A stretch of 64,000 nucleotides of DNA from Actibacterium lipolyticum (GTDB lineage Bacteria > Pseudomonadota > Alphaproteobacteria > Rhodobacterales > Rhodobacteraceae): assembly GCF_900184935.1 (NCBI RefSeq), contig NZ_FXYE01000002.1, forward strand, positions 868,001 through 932,000, read 5' to 3'. Positions 56,027 to 64,000 of the stretch are shown piece by piece. Made by a program: the position numbers and the translations under genes. The notes under the pieces were generated by a model. That model searched no databases. It had not been told where the DNA came from and saw only the letters and a program-made list of their open reading frames with translations. How positions within the stretch are numbered: position 1 is the stretch's first letter; every line of letters starts with the position of its first letter.

Positions 56027-56402
56027 CGCCGCCCCCCGCGCGCAACAGCTCTGCCTCTAGCGCCGTTGGGTCGGGAAGGCCGCCGGGCGCGTAAAGCCCC
56101 GAACCCATCCGCGCGACCGCATCAGGGGCGCGTTCTTTCAACAAATGCAGCAACGCCAGTGCGCGTTGTTCCGGCGGCAATGTCCTAAGCGCGTCGATCC
56201 GTTCGGCAAGCGTTTCAGGGCGCGTCTGGGTGCTCCGTTTCATGATCAACGGCAACAACAGCGCCACCATGAACGCCAGAAACAGCCCCAGCCCCATCGC
56301 GGCGGCGAACTCTGCCACCTGCCCGCCCGCAGCATCCGTAGGCAAACGAATATCCTGAAGTCCGGCGACCAGATCCTCAAGTGTGAAGGCGCGCTCTGCC
56401 AT
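56019..56402 (-). CDS. Small membrane protein of the MoxR operon (DUF4381-like position)
   Basis: A 127-residue protein starting MAERAFTLEDLVAGLQDIRLP, with one transmembrane segment (AAMGLGLFLAFMVALLLPLIM) and a helical cytoplasmic tail rich in Leu/Ala/Glu. Its topology and place between DUF58 and the first vWA gene match DUF4381 members of similar operons, but I see no diagnostic motif. It overlaps batA and lies one base from the DUF58 stop. Confidence 0.65.
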   Translation of the reverse strand: MAERAFTLEDLVAGLQDIRLPTDAAGGQVAEFAAAMGLGLFLAFMVALLLPLIMKRSTQTRPETLAERIDALRTLPPEQRALALLHLLKERAPDAVARMGSGLYAPGGLPDPTALEAELLRAGGGDA

Positions 56403-56403
56403 G

Positions 56404-57291
56404 TCAAAGCCCCAGTTGCAAAATCGCGTTGGGGATTGGCGCTCCGGCATCCACGTATTGCACCGGAACCATCGACAGCGTTTCGCTGTGATCGACCGCT
56501 TTTACCCCGCGCCTACTGATCATCGCATTGATGCGCGACCCATCCGGCGCGCCCACAGGATAATACCCCGCAGGCAAATCACGAAGCGCATGTTCTTCGA
56601 CGATCAACAACCGTGGGAAACGGCGCAGCGCCAGTTCGCCCAAGATGTCTTTCAACCCGACGCCAGCGCGGTCCATCCCCGTAGCAATCACGATGGCCGC
56701 ACCGCTTGGCACCACCCGCTTCAGGCTGACCAGAACCCGGTCAAGCTGAGGATCGTTCAGGTCATCCGCGGCGGCGGCCAATGCCATTTCATGCGCTTTC
56801 ACCAAGCCGCCAATCACCGCCAGCATCCCGCGCACACGCCCCCGCACCGGCACAACAACAGTGCCCTGCGCAGTGATCGCCAACAGGCCCACACGCCCGC
56901 CCGCCTCTATCGCTTGCCAGCCAAGGCGGGCCAAAGCCTCGGCCGCGGCGACGGAACGAAACGCGCGACGCACGCCCCACAGCATCGAGGGGCGGAAATC
57001 GGCCACCAAAAAGGTCACACGGTCGCGTTCTTCGTGGAACGTTCGGATGTGCAGCTTGCCCGTGCGCGCCGTCGCCCCGCGATCGACATGGCGAATATCG
57101 TCCCCTTCGACATAGGCGCGGCTGTCGGCAATCACCTGTCCGTTGCCCCGGCGTTTGATCAAAAAACCACCGGGCAGCGCGCTGATCGCGGGATCATCGG
57201 CGGGCGCGTGTTGCACATGGGCGCGTTGCGCGATCAGGGCCGCCGCATTGACGGTGACCCCTGATCCGCTTGCGCCCGCTGCGGCGGTCAT
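56404..57291 (-). CDS. DUF58 domain protein
   Basis: A 295-residue protein with the DUF58 core YVEGDDIRHVDRGATARTG, then LHIRTFHEERD and FLVADFRPSML, a vWA-like fold without a full MIDAS. DUF58 proteins almost always accompany MoxR. Start at ATG 57291, overlapping the moxR stop as ATGA. It lacks the N-terminal helices of many DUF58 proteins and is probably cytosolic. Confidence 0.82.
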   Translation of the reverse strand: MTAAAGASGSGVTVNAAALIAQRAHVQHAPADDPAISALPGGFLIKRRGNGQVIADSRAYVEGDDIRHVDRGATARTGKLHIRTFHEERDRVTFLVADFRPSMLWGVRRAFRSVAAAEALARLGWQAIEAGGRVGLLAITAQGTVVVPVRGRVRGMLAVIGGLVKAHEMALAAAADDLNDPQLDRVLVSLKRVVPSGAAIVIATGMDRAGVGLKDILGELALRRFPRLLIVEEHALRDLPAGYYPVGAPDGSRINAMISRRGVKAVDHSETLSMVPVQYVDAGAPIPNAILQLGL

Positions 57292-58247
57292 AACGGCTCC
57301 GTTGCGCCTAAGATGTCGTGGACGATGCCGCGCGCGGTGCGCCCTTCGGACGTAGCGCGCCAACTGACGACAAGCCGGTGCGCCAAGGCATCCGCGGCCA
57401 CCGCATTCACATCCTCGGGCAGCGCATGGTCACGCCCGTTCAGATACGCGCGCGCCTTGGACGCCGCCGCCAAAGCCAGCGACCCGCGCGGCGAAACCGC
57501 GTGGTCAATTTCATCGTTAAACGGGGCTTCGCGCGTCGCCAGCACCAAGCGCACGATATAATCACGGAGCGCGGGCGACAGGTGTACCTGCATCGCTTCG
57601 GCCTTGCCGGTACGGATATCTGCCAGATCAATCTGATGCGCCGTACGCTTCACGCCCTGCTGCTCTTCCTCCACCAGATCAAGGATGCGCCGTTCGGCAT
57701 CCGCATCGGGCAATTCCAGCATCACATGCAGCAGGAACCGATCAAGCTGCGCCTCGGGCAAGGGGAACGTCCCTTCGTGTTCGATGGAGTTTTGCGTGGC
57801 AATCACCACAAACGGGTCCGGCAACTGATGCGTATGGCCGCCACTTGTGACCTGCTGTTCGGCCATCGCCTCTAGCAACGCGGACTGCACCTTTGGAGGG
57901 GCCCGGTTAATCTCATCCACCAGAACGAGGTTGTGAAAAACCGGCCCTTTGGAAAATTCAAACGTGCCGGTATCAGGCGTAAACACATCTGTTCCGGTCA
58001 GGTCAGATGGAAGCAGGTCAGGCGTGCATTGAATGCGGGAAAAGTCGCCCGTCAGCGCATCGGCCAGCAATTTCACCGCCCGCGTTTTCGCCAAACCCGG
58101 CGCCCCTTCGACAAGGATGTGGCCGCTGGCAAGGATACCGACCAAAAGCCGCTCTATCAGCACTTCGTGGCCAATAAGCCCTTCTGACAAATGTGTTCTT
58201 AGACCCGCAATTTTGTCGGCCGTGTTCGATGAAAAACTGTCTGGCAC
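57288..58247 (-). CDS. moxR: MoxR-family AAA+ ATPase
   Basis: A 319-residue AAA ATPase: Walker A EGAPGLAKT, Walker B LVLVDEINRAPP, sensor 1 VIATQNSIEHEGTFPLPEAQLDRF, and an arginine-containing lid. The start is set by the ribosome site: GGGAGGAG (complement of 58253-58260) lies seven bases before a GTG at 58247, whereas the frame's first GTG at 58271 has none. It leads the seven-gene operon and probably remodels the vWA proteins encoded with it. Confidence 0.9.
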   Translation of the reverse strand: MPDSFSSNTADKIAGLRTHLSEGLIGHEVLIERLLVGILASGHILVEGAPGLAKTRAVKLLADALTGDFSRIQCTPDLLPSDLTGTDVFTPDTGTFEFSKGPVFHNLVLVDEINRAPPKVQSALLEAMAEQQVTSGGHTHQLPDPFVVIATQNSIEHEGTFPLPEAQLDRFLLHVMLELPDADAERRILDLVEEEQQGVKRTAHQIDLADIRTGKAEAMQVHLSPALRDYIVRLVLATREAPFNDEIDHAVSPRGSLALAAASKARAYLNGRDHALPEDVNAVAADALAHRLVVSWRATSEGRTARGIVHDILGATEPL

Positions 58248-58325
58248 CGGCACTCCTCCCAAAGTCGGCACAACGAAAGACGAAATAGCCCCCGCAGCTT
58301 ACACTGTGCGTGCGCTGCCCCGTTA

Positions 58326-58346
58326 ATACCATACACACGTTGGTAT
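58326..58346. promoter_or_regulatory. Inverted repeat upstream of moxR
   Basis: ATACCA-N9-TGGTAT, perfect over six base pairs, 79 bp before the moxR start. It is in a position suited to an operator; the cognate regulator is unknown. The remaining 210-bp gap to the tRNA shows nothing else I can interpret. Confidence 0.35.
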
Positions 58347-58458
58347 GGGTCACGCAGCGCGTGTTCGGCACGGAAAACACCGTGTTTCCAGACATCAACG
58401 GCTGTTTGATCAGGCCGGGCAGCCCGCATCGGGGCGACTGTAATAATTTTGGGATTTT

Positions 58459-58535
58459 TGGTAGCGGAGGAGGGACTTGAACCCCCGACACGCGGATTAT
58501 GATTCCGCTGCTCTAACCACCTGAGCTACTCCGCC
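58459..58535 (-). tRNA. tRNA-Met (CAT), elongator type
   Basis: The minus strand gives a 77-base cloverleaf including an encoded CCA end. The acceptor stem is GGCGGAG / CTCCGCT with a terminal G:U, the D arm is TAGCTCAGGTGGTTAGAGC, the anticodon stem GCGGA/TCCGC holds the loop ATCATAA (anticodon CAT), and the T arm is GGGGGTTCAAGTCCC. It lacks the initiator features (mismatched first pair and three G:C pairs in the anticodon stem), so it is the elongator. A matching promoter lies just upstream. Confidence 0.93.
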
Positions 58536-58548
58536 AAGAGTGAGCGGG

Positions 58549-58577
58549 TTCCTAAGCGAGGTGCGCGAGGGCGTCAA
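58549..58577 (-). promoter_or_regulatory. Predicted promoter of tRNA-Met
   Basis: Minus-strand TTGACG (58577-58572), 17 bases, TAGGAA (58554-58549), then a GC-rich stretch (CCCGC) before the start point, as seen in stringently controlled stable-RNA promoters. Confidence 0.6.
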
Positions 58578-58649
58578 GGGGGAAACCAGCGTGTTTTTAT
58601 CGCAAACGCCCAAAAATTTTCAGGCACGCTGAAGGTGCGGGTTTCCCCC
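58578..58649. other. Long-range inverted repeat, 72-base structured element
   Basis: GGGGGAAACC (58578-58587) is the exact complement of GGTTTCCCCC (58640-58649), and nested inside CAGCGTG (58587-58593) pairs with CACGCTG (58625-58631). It lies between the tRNA promoter and the 3' end of the SMP-30 gene, so it could end the SMP-30 transcript or be a small RNA. There is no T run. Confidence 0.45.
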
Positions 58650-58661
58650 ATCCGTTAGGGG

Positions 58662-59522
58662 CTAAATCACCACCCGATGTTCCGCTTGTCCTTTTATGCC
58701 CAAGTCGACCTTGAATGTCTGGCCAGCCTGTGGCCATTCGGCGCGCTTGTCCTTGCTCATCCCTTGGGTCGCCGAGGTCACGAACATGTCGGTCAGGTCT
58801 GGCCCACCAAACGCAGGGCATGTTGTATTGGGTGCAGGAATATCAATTCGGTGCTGCAGCGCCCCTTGGGCGTCATAGGCAGAAACCCGTCCCCCCCCGT
58901 ATTGTGCGTTCCAGAAAAGCCCATCGGCATCAACAACAGCGCCGTCGGGGCGCAAACCTGCTGCGACAAGATCAAGATAAAGCTCGGGTTCACCGACGGG
59001 CCACCCCTCTTCCCCCAAACGTTGCCGCATGACGTGGCCCTTCACCGTATCGGTGAAAAACGCATGCCCGCCGTCGGGTGTGAAACAGATGGCGTTGGAA
59101 ATCGTGATGTTGGGGAAAAGCTGGCGCAGCTCTCCGCGGTAGTAACGATAGATCGCCCCCGCGTCAGGCTCTGCAAGTTTGCCCATCGTGCCAATCCAAA
59201 AGCCCCCAAACGGGTCAGCCCGCCCGTCATTGGACCGTGTGATGGGGTTGTCGGCCTCTAGCTTGGCAATCTCTGTCGCTTTGCCGGTGGTCAGATCAAA
59301 AAGCGACAGCGCAATTTCCGACGCGACCAACAAGTTGTCTTTATCAACCCAACCAGCCGCTGAAACGTGGTGATCAAAATCCCAGCTTTTTGTCTGGCCA
59401 CCTTCGCGGGTCAGCAAACAGCACCCGACGATGTCGAACCAATAAAGCTGTCCCCGTTCTGGGTGCCAAAGCGGCCCCTCGCCCAAGGTGCAAATCGTTT
59501 TGTCAAAAGTCGAAACATCCAT
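58662..59522 (-). CDS. SMP-30/gluconolactonase family lactonase
   Basis: A 286-residue six-bladed beta-propeller hydrolase that opens sugar lactones. CTLGEGPLWHPERGQLYWFD carries the metal-binding glutamate near residue 15. RSNDGRADPFGGFWIGTMG and DGAVVDADGLFWNAQYGGGRV hold the other ligands (Asn and Asp). The ATG at 59522 is preferred because the family sequence begins there. It follows ackA on the same strand after a 70-bp gap. A sugar-acid pathway role is likely, but the substrate is unknown. Confidence 0.88.
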   Translation of the reverse strand: MDVSTFDKTICTLGEGPLWHPERGQLYWFDIVGCCLLTREGGQTKSWDFDHHVSAAGWVDKDNLLVASEIALSLFDLTTGKATEIAKLEADNPITRSNDGRADPFGGFWIGTMGKLAEPDAGAIYRYYRGELRQLFPNITISNAICFTPDGGHAFFTDTVKGHVMRQRLGEEGWPVGEPELYLDLVAAGLRPDGAVVDADGLFWNAQYGGGRVSAYDAQGALQHRIDIPAPNTTCPAFGGPDLTDMFVTSATQGMSKDKRAEWPQAGQTFKVDLGIKGQAEHRVVI

Positions 59523-59592
59523 CTCGGTCGCCCCATTGTTTGACGAGGGTTCCCCCGCCGGCCTGAAATTCATTGCGGGCAACTTCGACGAC

Positions 59593-60762
59593 TTAGCCCC
59601 CGGGTGCAAGGAAACCGTTGACGGCGCGCGCGATCACCCGTTCTTCGTCAGTGGGCAGCGCAAAGATGCGAACAGGCCCCCGCCCGATCTCATCCACCCC
59701 GTTTTCATTCGCCGCCGCGTCCAGCGACAGGCCCAACCATTCCATCCCGTCACAGACCAGCGCCCTGATCTTGGCCGCGTTTTGACCAACGCCCCCGGTG
59801 AAAACCAGCGCGTCCAGCCCACCGATATCTGCCGTCAGCCCACCAAGTTCATGACGAATGCGCATCACGTAATATTCGATCGCTTGCGCGGCTTCGGGCG
59901 CGGGCGATGCCAGTAAGCTGCGCATGTCATGCGTCAGACCCGACAGCCCCTTTAGCCCGCTTTCCTTATACAACAGCTGGGTCAGATCGGCTGCGCCCAT
60001 CCCCTCTGCCTCCATCAGGTAAAGCAGCACGCCGGGATCAATCGCGCCAGAGCGTGTGCCCATGGCCAGCCCTTCCAGCGCAGAAAACCCCATGGTGGAG
60101 CTTTGGCTTTGCCCGCCCTTTATCGCACACATCGACGCGCCATTGCCCAGATGCGCGACGATCACCCGCCCCCGCGCCAGCACCGGATCGCGCCGCGCCA
60201 ATTCCCCCGCGATGTAATCATACGACAGCCCGTGGAACCCATAGCGGCGCACCCCTTTGTCAAAATACCGGCGCGGCAGGGCGAAGGTGTCAAATGCCCA
60301 CGGATGGCCGCGATGAAACCCCGTATCGAAACACGCGATTTGCAGTGCGTCTGGAAACGCGGCCATCGCCGCGCGAACCGCCGCAAGGTTGAACGGCTGA
60401 TGAAGCGGTGCCAACGGCTCTAACAAGGCAAGCTGATCGATCACATCGGGCGTCAGCACATGTGGCACGGCAAACTCAGCGCCGCCATGGACGATACGAT
60501 GCCCAACGCCGACCACCTGCCGCCCCTGCAGGATCGGTTCAAGGTGCGACAGGATTTGTTGCAGGGCGATGTCGTGGTCGGCCTGCCCAATCTCTTCGCG
60601 CAGGGCGGAGGCCCCTTCGGGGTGAACAACCAACCGCGCCGCCGGGCCCAGCTTTTCCACCTGCCCCCGCCCCAACTCTTGCGGTTCGCCATCGCGGGCA
60701 TAGACCGAAAACTTGATGGAGGACGATCCGGCGTTGATCGTCAGAATGGCCTGATCGCTCAT
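59593..60762 (-). CDS. ackA: Acetate kinase
   Basis: Reversible transfer of phosphate between acetyl phosphate and ADP. The 389-residue protein has the ASKHA motifs ILTINAGSSSIKFSVY (residues 5-20), RYGFHGLSYDY, VAHLGNGASMCAI, MGFSALEGLAMGTRSG and FTGGVGQNAA. Start ATG 60762 overlaps the stop of the phosphotransacetylase gene as ATGA, so the two enzymes of the acetate node are co-expressed. Confidence 0.95.
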   Translation of the reverse strand: MSDQAILTINAGSSSIKFSVYARDGEPQELGRGQVEKLGPAARLVVHPEGASALREEIGQADHDIALQQILSHLEPILQGRQVVGVGHRIVHGGAEFAVPHVLTPDVIDQLALLEPLAPLHQPFNLAAVRAAMAAFPDALQIACFDTGFHRGHPWAFDTFALPRRYFDKGVRRYGFHGLSYDYIAGELARRDPVLARGRVIVAHLGNGASMCAIKGGQSQSSTMGFSALEGLAMGTRSGAIDPGVLLYLMEAEGMGAADLTQLLYKESGLKGLSGLTHDMRSLLASPAPEAAQAIEYYVMRIRHELGGLTADIGGLDALVFTGGVGQNAAKIRALVCDGMEWLGLSLDAAANENGVDEIGRGPVRIFALPTDEERVIARAVNGFLAPGG

Positions 60763-62141
60763 TGTCCGCGCTTCCATTCGCGCATCATTACGGCAATGGC
60801 ACACGAGGCGAGCCGCGCCTGTTCATCATCCGCACGGCTTGTCAAAATGATCGGGCACGCCGCGCCCAGAACAATGCCGCCCGTCTGCGCGTGGGCGACA
60901 AACGTCAGCTCTTTGGCCAACATGTTCCCGGACTCTAGGTTTGGCACGACAAGGACTTCGGCGTGGCCTGCTACGGCGGATGAGATGCCTTTGGTACGCG
61001 CGGCCTCAAGGTCAATCGCGTTGTCCATGGCAAGCGGGCCATCAACCAGCCCGCCGTGGATCTGCCCGCGATCCGCCATCTTAGACAGCACCGCCGCGTC
61101 AATCGTCGATGGGATTTTCGGGTTCACCGTTTCCACCGCTGAAAGGATGCCGACCTTGGGCTGTTCGATCCCCAAAGCATGGGCAAGGTTGATGGCGTTT
61201 TGAACGATATCCACCTTTTCCTCTAACGTAGGCGAGATGTTGATCGCCGCGTCGGTGACCATCAACAGGTGATCAACCCCCGGCACATCCATCACAAAGA
61301 CATGGGACAGGCGGCGATGGGTGCGCAGCCCTCCCTCGCGCTTGATCACGTGGCGCAGCAACACATCGGTGTGCAGCTTGCCCTTCATCAGCGCCTTGGC
61401 CTGTCCATCATGGACCATCTGAACCGCAGCCGCCGCTGCGGCGGAATGATCAGGCACATCGACGACCTGAAGGCCCGAAATGTCGGCCCCAATCTGTTCG
61501 GCCGCTGCCGCAATCTTTTTCGCGCACCCCACAAGGATCGGGCGCAACAGCGTGTGTTCATAGGCCAGCAACGCACCGCCCAGCGATGCGTCATCTTCTG
61601 GCGCGATCACGGCCGTTGGCATCGGCTCCATCGGTTCGGCAAGGGTTAGGATGTGGTCCAAATGTGGGTGCGTCTGCACCGTCAGCCCCGGCACATCCCG
61701 CAGATCAACCGCGATTTTGCGGCTTGGGGCCACCACTTCGGCCGTTCCATCGGCGATGCGTGTGCCATCAGCGGCTTCGACCCATGTTTCAAACGTGGCC
61801 AGCCCGCCATCGCCCTTGGCCGTCAGCCGGACCTTTGCAGTGATCGTATCACCAGCATGCGCACGCCCCAAAAACGAAAGCTGTTGGCTTTTGTAAAGCG
61901 TGCCGGGGCCGGGCAGAAAGTTGCCCAACACACCGGAAATCAACGCGCCCATCCACATAGAGGGGGCCAGTGCCTCGGGCTTGCCATCCCCATCGCCGTC
62001 TTCTTTGGGCAGGTGCATCGGGTTCATGTTTCCCGACGAATTTGCGAAAACATAAAAGTCGTCGGCGCGGCAAACATGACTGCTTTCCGCCTCCATGCCG
62101 ATTTCAAGCTCTGACCACGGAATATTGGTATGCAGCGTCAT
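60759..62141 (-). CDS. pta: MaoC-domain/phosphate acetyltransferase fusion
   Basis: A 460-residue fusion. Residues 1 to about 145 are a MaoC-like hot-dog domain (NSSGNMNPMH, then FLPGPGTLYKSQQLSFLGRAHAGDT). Residues about 160-460 are a phosphate acetyl/butyryltransferase (LMKGKLHTDVLLRHVI, then DAAINISPTLEEKVDI and GAACPIILTSRADD). It forms acetyl phosphate from acetyl-CoA. NCBI-type annotation of such fusions is bifunctional enoyl-CoA hydratase/phosphate acetyltransferase; whether the MaoC part is active is unknown. It is coupled to ackA. Confidence 0.9.
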   Translation of the reverse strand: MTLHTNIPWSELEIGMEAESSHVCRADDFYVFANSSGNMNPMHLPKEDGDGDGKPEALAPSMWMGALISGVLGNFLPGPGTLYKSQQLSFLGRAHAGDTITAKVRLTAKGDGGLATFETWVEAADGTRIADGTAEVVAPSRKIAVDLRDVPGLTVQTHPHLDHILTLAEPMEPMPTAVIAPEDDASLGGALLAYEHTLLRPILVGCAKKIAAAAEQIGADISGLQVVDVPDHSAAAAAAVQMVHDGQAKALMKGKLHTDVLLRHVIKREGGLRTHRRLSHVFVMDVPGVDHLLMVTDAAINISPTLEEKVDIVQNAINLAHALGIEQPKVGILSAVETVNPKIPSTIDAAVLSKMADRGQIHGGLVDGPLAMDNAIDLEAARTKGISSAVAGHAEVLVVPNLESGNMLAKELTFVAHAQTGGIVLGAACPIILTSRADDEQARLASCAIAVMMREWKRGQ

Positions 62142-62276
62142 ATGCGGGGGCCTTTTTTGGGGTGACTGCGCCTAATGTCTGGCGTGAACGTAACCCGTTC
62201 ATGACCATCGAAAAAGGGGGCAGATCAAACGCTGCGCACCCTTTCGGTTTCACGGCGAAGGCCCTATCAAGATAAG

Positions 62277-63341
62277 ATGCCAGTACCCCTTTCATCGCTT
62301 GCCGCCCTGCACGACCTTCCCTTTGACGAGGTGATCGACGTGCGATCCCCCGCTGAATACGCCGAAGATCACGTTCCCGGCGCAATCAGCCTGCCGGTTC
62401 TAAGCAACGAAGAGCGCGCACGGGTTGGCACCATCTATGTCCAAGACAGCCCGTTCAAAGCCCGCAAACTTGGCGCGGCACTGGTGGCCCGCAACGCAGC
62501 GCTGCATCTGGAAACGGCCCTTGTGGACAAGCCAAAGGGTTATCGCCCGTTGGTCTATTGCTGGCGGGGTGGGCAGCGGTCGGGCTCTTTTGCGCTGATC
62601 CTGCGGCAGGTGGGCTGGCAGGCCGATACGATCGACGGCGGCTATCGCAGCTATCGGCGGATGGTTCAGACCACGCTTTATGATCAACCTTGGCCCAGCC
62701 CCATCATCGTTCTTGAAGGAAACACCGGCACCGCCAAAACAGCGCTTTTGCCTCTGTTGGCGGCGCAAGGTGTTCAGGTGATCGATCTGGAAGGGCTTGC
62801 CAACCATCGCGGCTCTCTTTTTGGGGCGATGACAGGCGGGCAGCCTGCGCAAAAACGATTTGAAACCACCCTTGCGATGGCGGCCAGCGGGTTGGACCCA
62901 AACCGCCCCGTCGTGGTCGAAGGGGAATCCAGCAAGATCGGCCAAATCAACCTGCCCCCCGGATTGTGGGAGGCGATGAAAAGCGCGCCCCGGCTTGTCG
63001 TTCAGGCCCCGCTTCAGGCGCGGGCGGATTATCTGGCGCGCGCCTATCACGATGTCACCGACAGCCCGGAACGGTTGGAAAAGACGCTGATGGCCCTGTC
63101 CCAACTGCACCCGAAAGAACGGATTGAGGGATGGCTTTCACTGGCCCAAGGCAACGCCTTCGCGCCGCTTGCCGCGTCATTGATGGAGCATCACTATGAC
63201 CCCCGCTACGAAAAGCAACGCGCGCGGTTTGCGAAACAACACAGTAAAACATTCACGTTGGACGCGCTGGATGCTGAAACGCTAAACACCGCGGCACCGG
63301 CCTTGGCCCGTGCAGTCGAAACACTTAGCCCAAGCCGATAA
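62277..63341 (+). CDS. selU: tRNA 2-selenouridine synthase
   Basis: Replaces sulfur of 2-thiouridine by selenium at the wobble position of certain tRNAs. The 354-residue protein has a rhodanese domain (VIDVRSPAEYAEDHVPGAISLPV; catalytic Cys in VYCWRGGQRSG near residue 97) and a P-loop domain (EGNTGTAKTALL near residue 147). The end of the gene overlaps selD by 17 bp on the opposite strand. SelD makes the selenophosphate it needs. Confidence 0.93.
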   Translation: MPVPLSSLAALHDLPFDEVIDVRSPAEYAEDHVPGAISLPVLSNEERARVGTIYVQDSPFKARKLGAALVARNAALHLETALVDKPKGYRPLVYCWRGGQRSGSFALILRQVGWQADTIDGGYRSYRRMVQTTLYDQPWPSPIIVLEGNTGTAKTALLPLLAAQGVQVIDLEGLANHRGSLFGAMTGGQPAQKRFETTLAMAASGLDPNRPVVVEGESSKIGQINLPPGLWEAMKSAPRLVVQAPLQARADYLARAYHDVTDSPERLEKTLMALSQLHPKERIEGWLSLAQGNAFAPLAASLMEHHYDPRYEKQRARFAKQHSKTFTLDALDAETLNTAAPALARAVETLSPSR

Positions 63342-64000
63342 GCGGCGGGCCTTCGCCAAGCACGCCAATACGCACGGCGGTCACGCCCTTGGCGGACAGT
63401 TCCGCAAGCGTCGCGTCGACATGTTCGGGCGGAACCGCCGCCAACAGCCCCCCTGCGGTTTGTGGATCAAGCAACAAGGCACAGCGCGGGTCGCCTTCGT
63501 CAAACCCGGCCATCTGCGCCTGCATCACCGCGTTGTCGGGGTAGAGGGTCGAACGGATACCGCTTTGCGCCAGTTCCAGTGCGCCTTGCATAAACGGAAC
63601 CTGCGCAAGCGACAGATCGGCACTAACGCCCGAGGCGCGCAAGATCGTCAGCAAATGCCCGGCAAGGCCATACCCGGTTACATCCGTCATCGCGTGCGCA
63701 ACCGGGGCAAGGATGCCGGACGCCGTGCCAAGTGGCCCCGCCATCACGCCCAGCGCGGCGGCGACATCCTCGCCCCGGGCTTGGCCCTGCATTTCAGCGG
63801 CAAATATGGTGCCGCTGCCAATCGGTTTTGTCAGCAACAGCACGTCGCCCGGCTTTGCACCCGACAGCCCGACCGGTGCGCCGCTGTGCAACCCGGTCAC
63901 GGTGAACCCAACCGTCAGCTCTGGCCCGACCGAGGTGTGCCCACCCACAAGGTCTGCGCCCGCCTCGCGAAACACCTCGCTGGCGGCGGCCATAATCTCG
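63325..64000 (-). CDS. selD: Selenide, water dikinase (3' part)
   Basis: About 225 C-terminal residues of SelD, which makes selenophosphate from selenide and ATP. Recognisable parts are AGADLVGGHTSVGPELTVGFTVTG, DVLLLTKPIGSGTIFAAEM, DVTGYGLAGHLL and LLDPQTAGGLLAAV. The gene continues past the right edge, so the N-terminal Cys/Sec active site is not visible. With selU this indicates a tRNA selenouridine pathway; no selA or selB lies in the window. Confidence 0.93.
   Translation of the reverse strand, partial: EIMAAASEVFREAGADLVGGHTSVGPELTVGFTVTGLHSGAPVGLSGAKPGDVLLLTKPIGSGTIFAAEMQGQARGEDVAAALGVMAGPLGTASGILAPVAHAMTDVTGYGLAGHLLTILRASGVSADLSLAQVPFMQGALELAQSGIRSTLYPDNAVMQAQMAGFDEGDPRCALLLDPQTAGGLLAAVPPEHVDATLAELSAKGVTAVRIGVLGEGPPLIGLG

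Noticed and set aside
58364-58386. Imperfect hairpin near GGAAAACACCGTGTTTCC
   Set aside because: The arms need a bulge, there is no T run, and it fits no gene end; probably chance.

Overview
The window reads as an ordinary chromosomal segment of an alphaproteobacterium of the Rhodobacteraceae / roseobacter type. Family-level gene content supports this: a ChrR/RpoE (ECF11-type) pair beside a lipid-modification operon, a PuuD-type urate pathway, a MaoC-Pta/AckA pair, a glucosylglycerate gene pair, SelU/SelD and an elongator tRNA-Met of alphaproteobacterial type. Genes are densely packed, with many ATGA/GTGA overlaps. I see no prophage, insertion sequence, CRISPR array or rRNA. Assignments come from reading motifs and context; no database search was run.

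Layout. 1-4.7 kb: the start of a secreted protein, a phosphomannomutase (manB) and two exopolysaccharide-export type genes (yjbH, yjbF). 4.7-11.4 kb: a PPP phosphatase, then rpoE-chrR divergent from a five-gene operon (FAD oxidoreductase, DUF1365, CFA-type methyltransferase, DUF3833, SDR). Both promoters of the divergent pair carry TGATCC-N16-CGTA. 11.6-17.7 kb: a compatible-solute block with a HAD phosphatase, a GT81-type synthase and a cupin, then an orphan Gly/Ser/Asn-rich secreted protein and a GH13 phosphorylase that is probably a glucosylglycerate phosphorylase. 18-27.8 kb: a xylose region (xylA, galM, ROK regulator, xylFHG) with an embedded di-heme peroxidase and an FG-GAP/ASPIC protein. 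27.8-32.7 kb: glycerate kinase, an Rrf2 regulator and the zinc uptake locus znuBC-zur / znuA.

32.7-40 kb: a full urate-to-glyoxylate pathway (puuD, uraH, puuE-uraD fusion, allantoicase, ureidoglycolate lyase, NCS2 permease) with a LysR regulator in the middle. 40-49.4 kb: a fused oxoprolinase and a TetR-MFP-MFP-RND efflux operon with a perfect palindromic operator. 49.5-52.3 kb: a two-subunit molybdenum hydroxylase (IorAB type). 52.3-58.2 kb: a seven-gene MoxR-DUF58-BatABCD operon. 58.4-64 kb: tRNA-Met with its promoter, an SMP-30 lactonase, ackA, a MaoC-Pta fusion, selU and the 3' part of selD.

How the parts fit. GpgS and GpgP would make glucosylglycerate, the GH13 phosphorylase would return it to glucose-1-phosphate and glycerate, and the glycerate kinase 10 kb away could use the glycerate. 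XylFHG import and XylA isomerise xylose, but no xylulokinase lies in the window. The least explained items are the peroxidase/FG-GAP pair in the xylose locus, the secreted low-complexity protein, and several structured intergenic elements.
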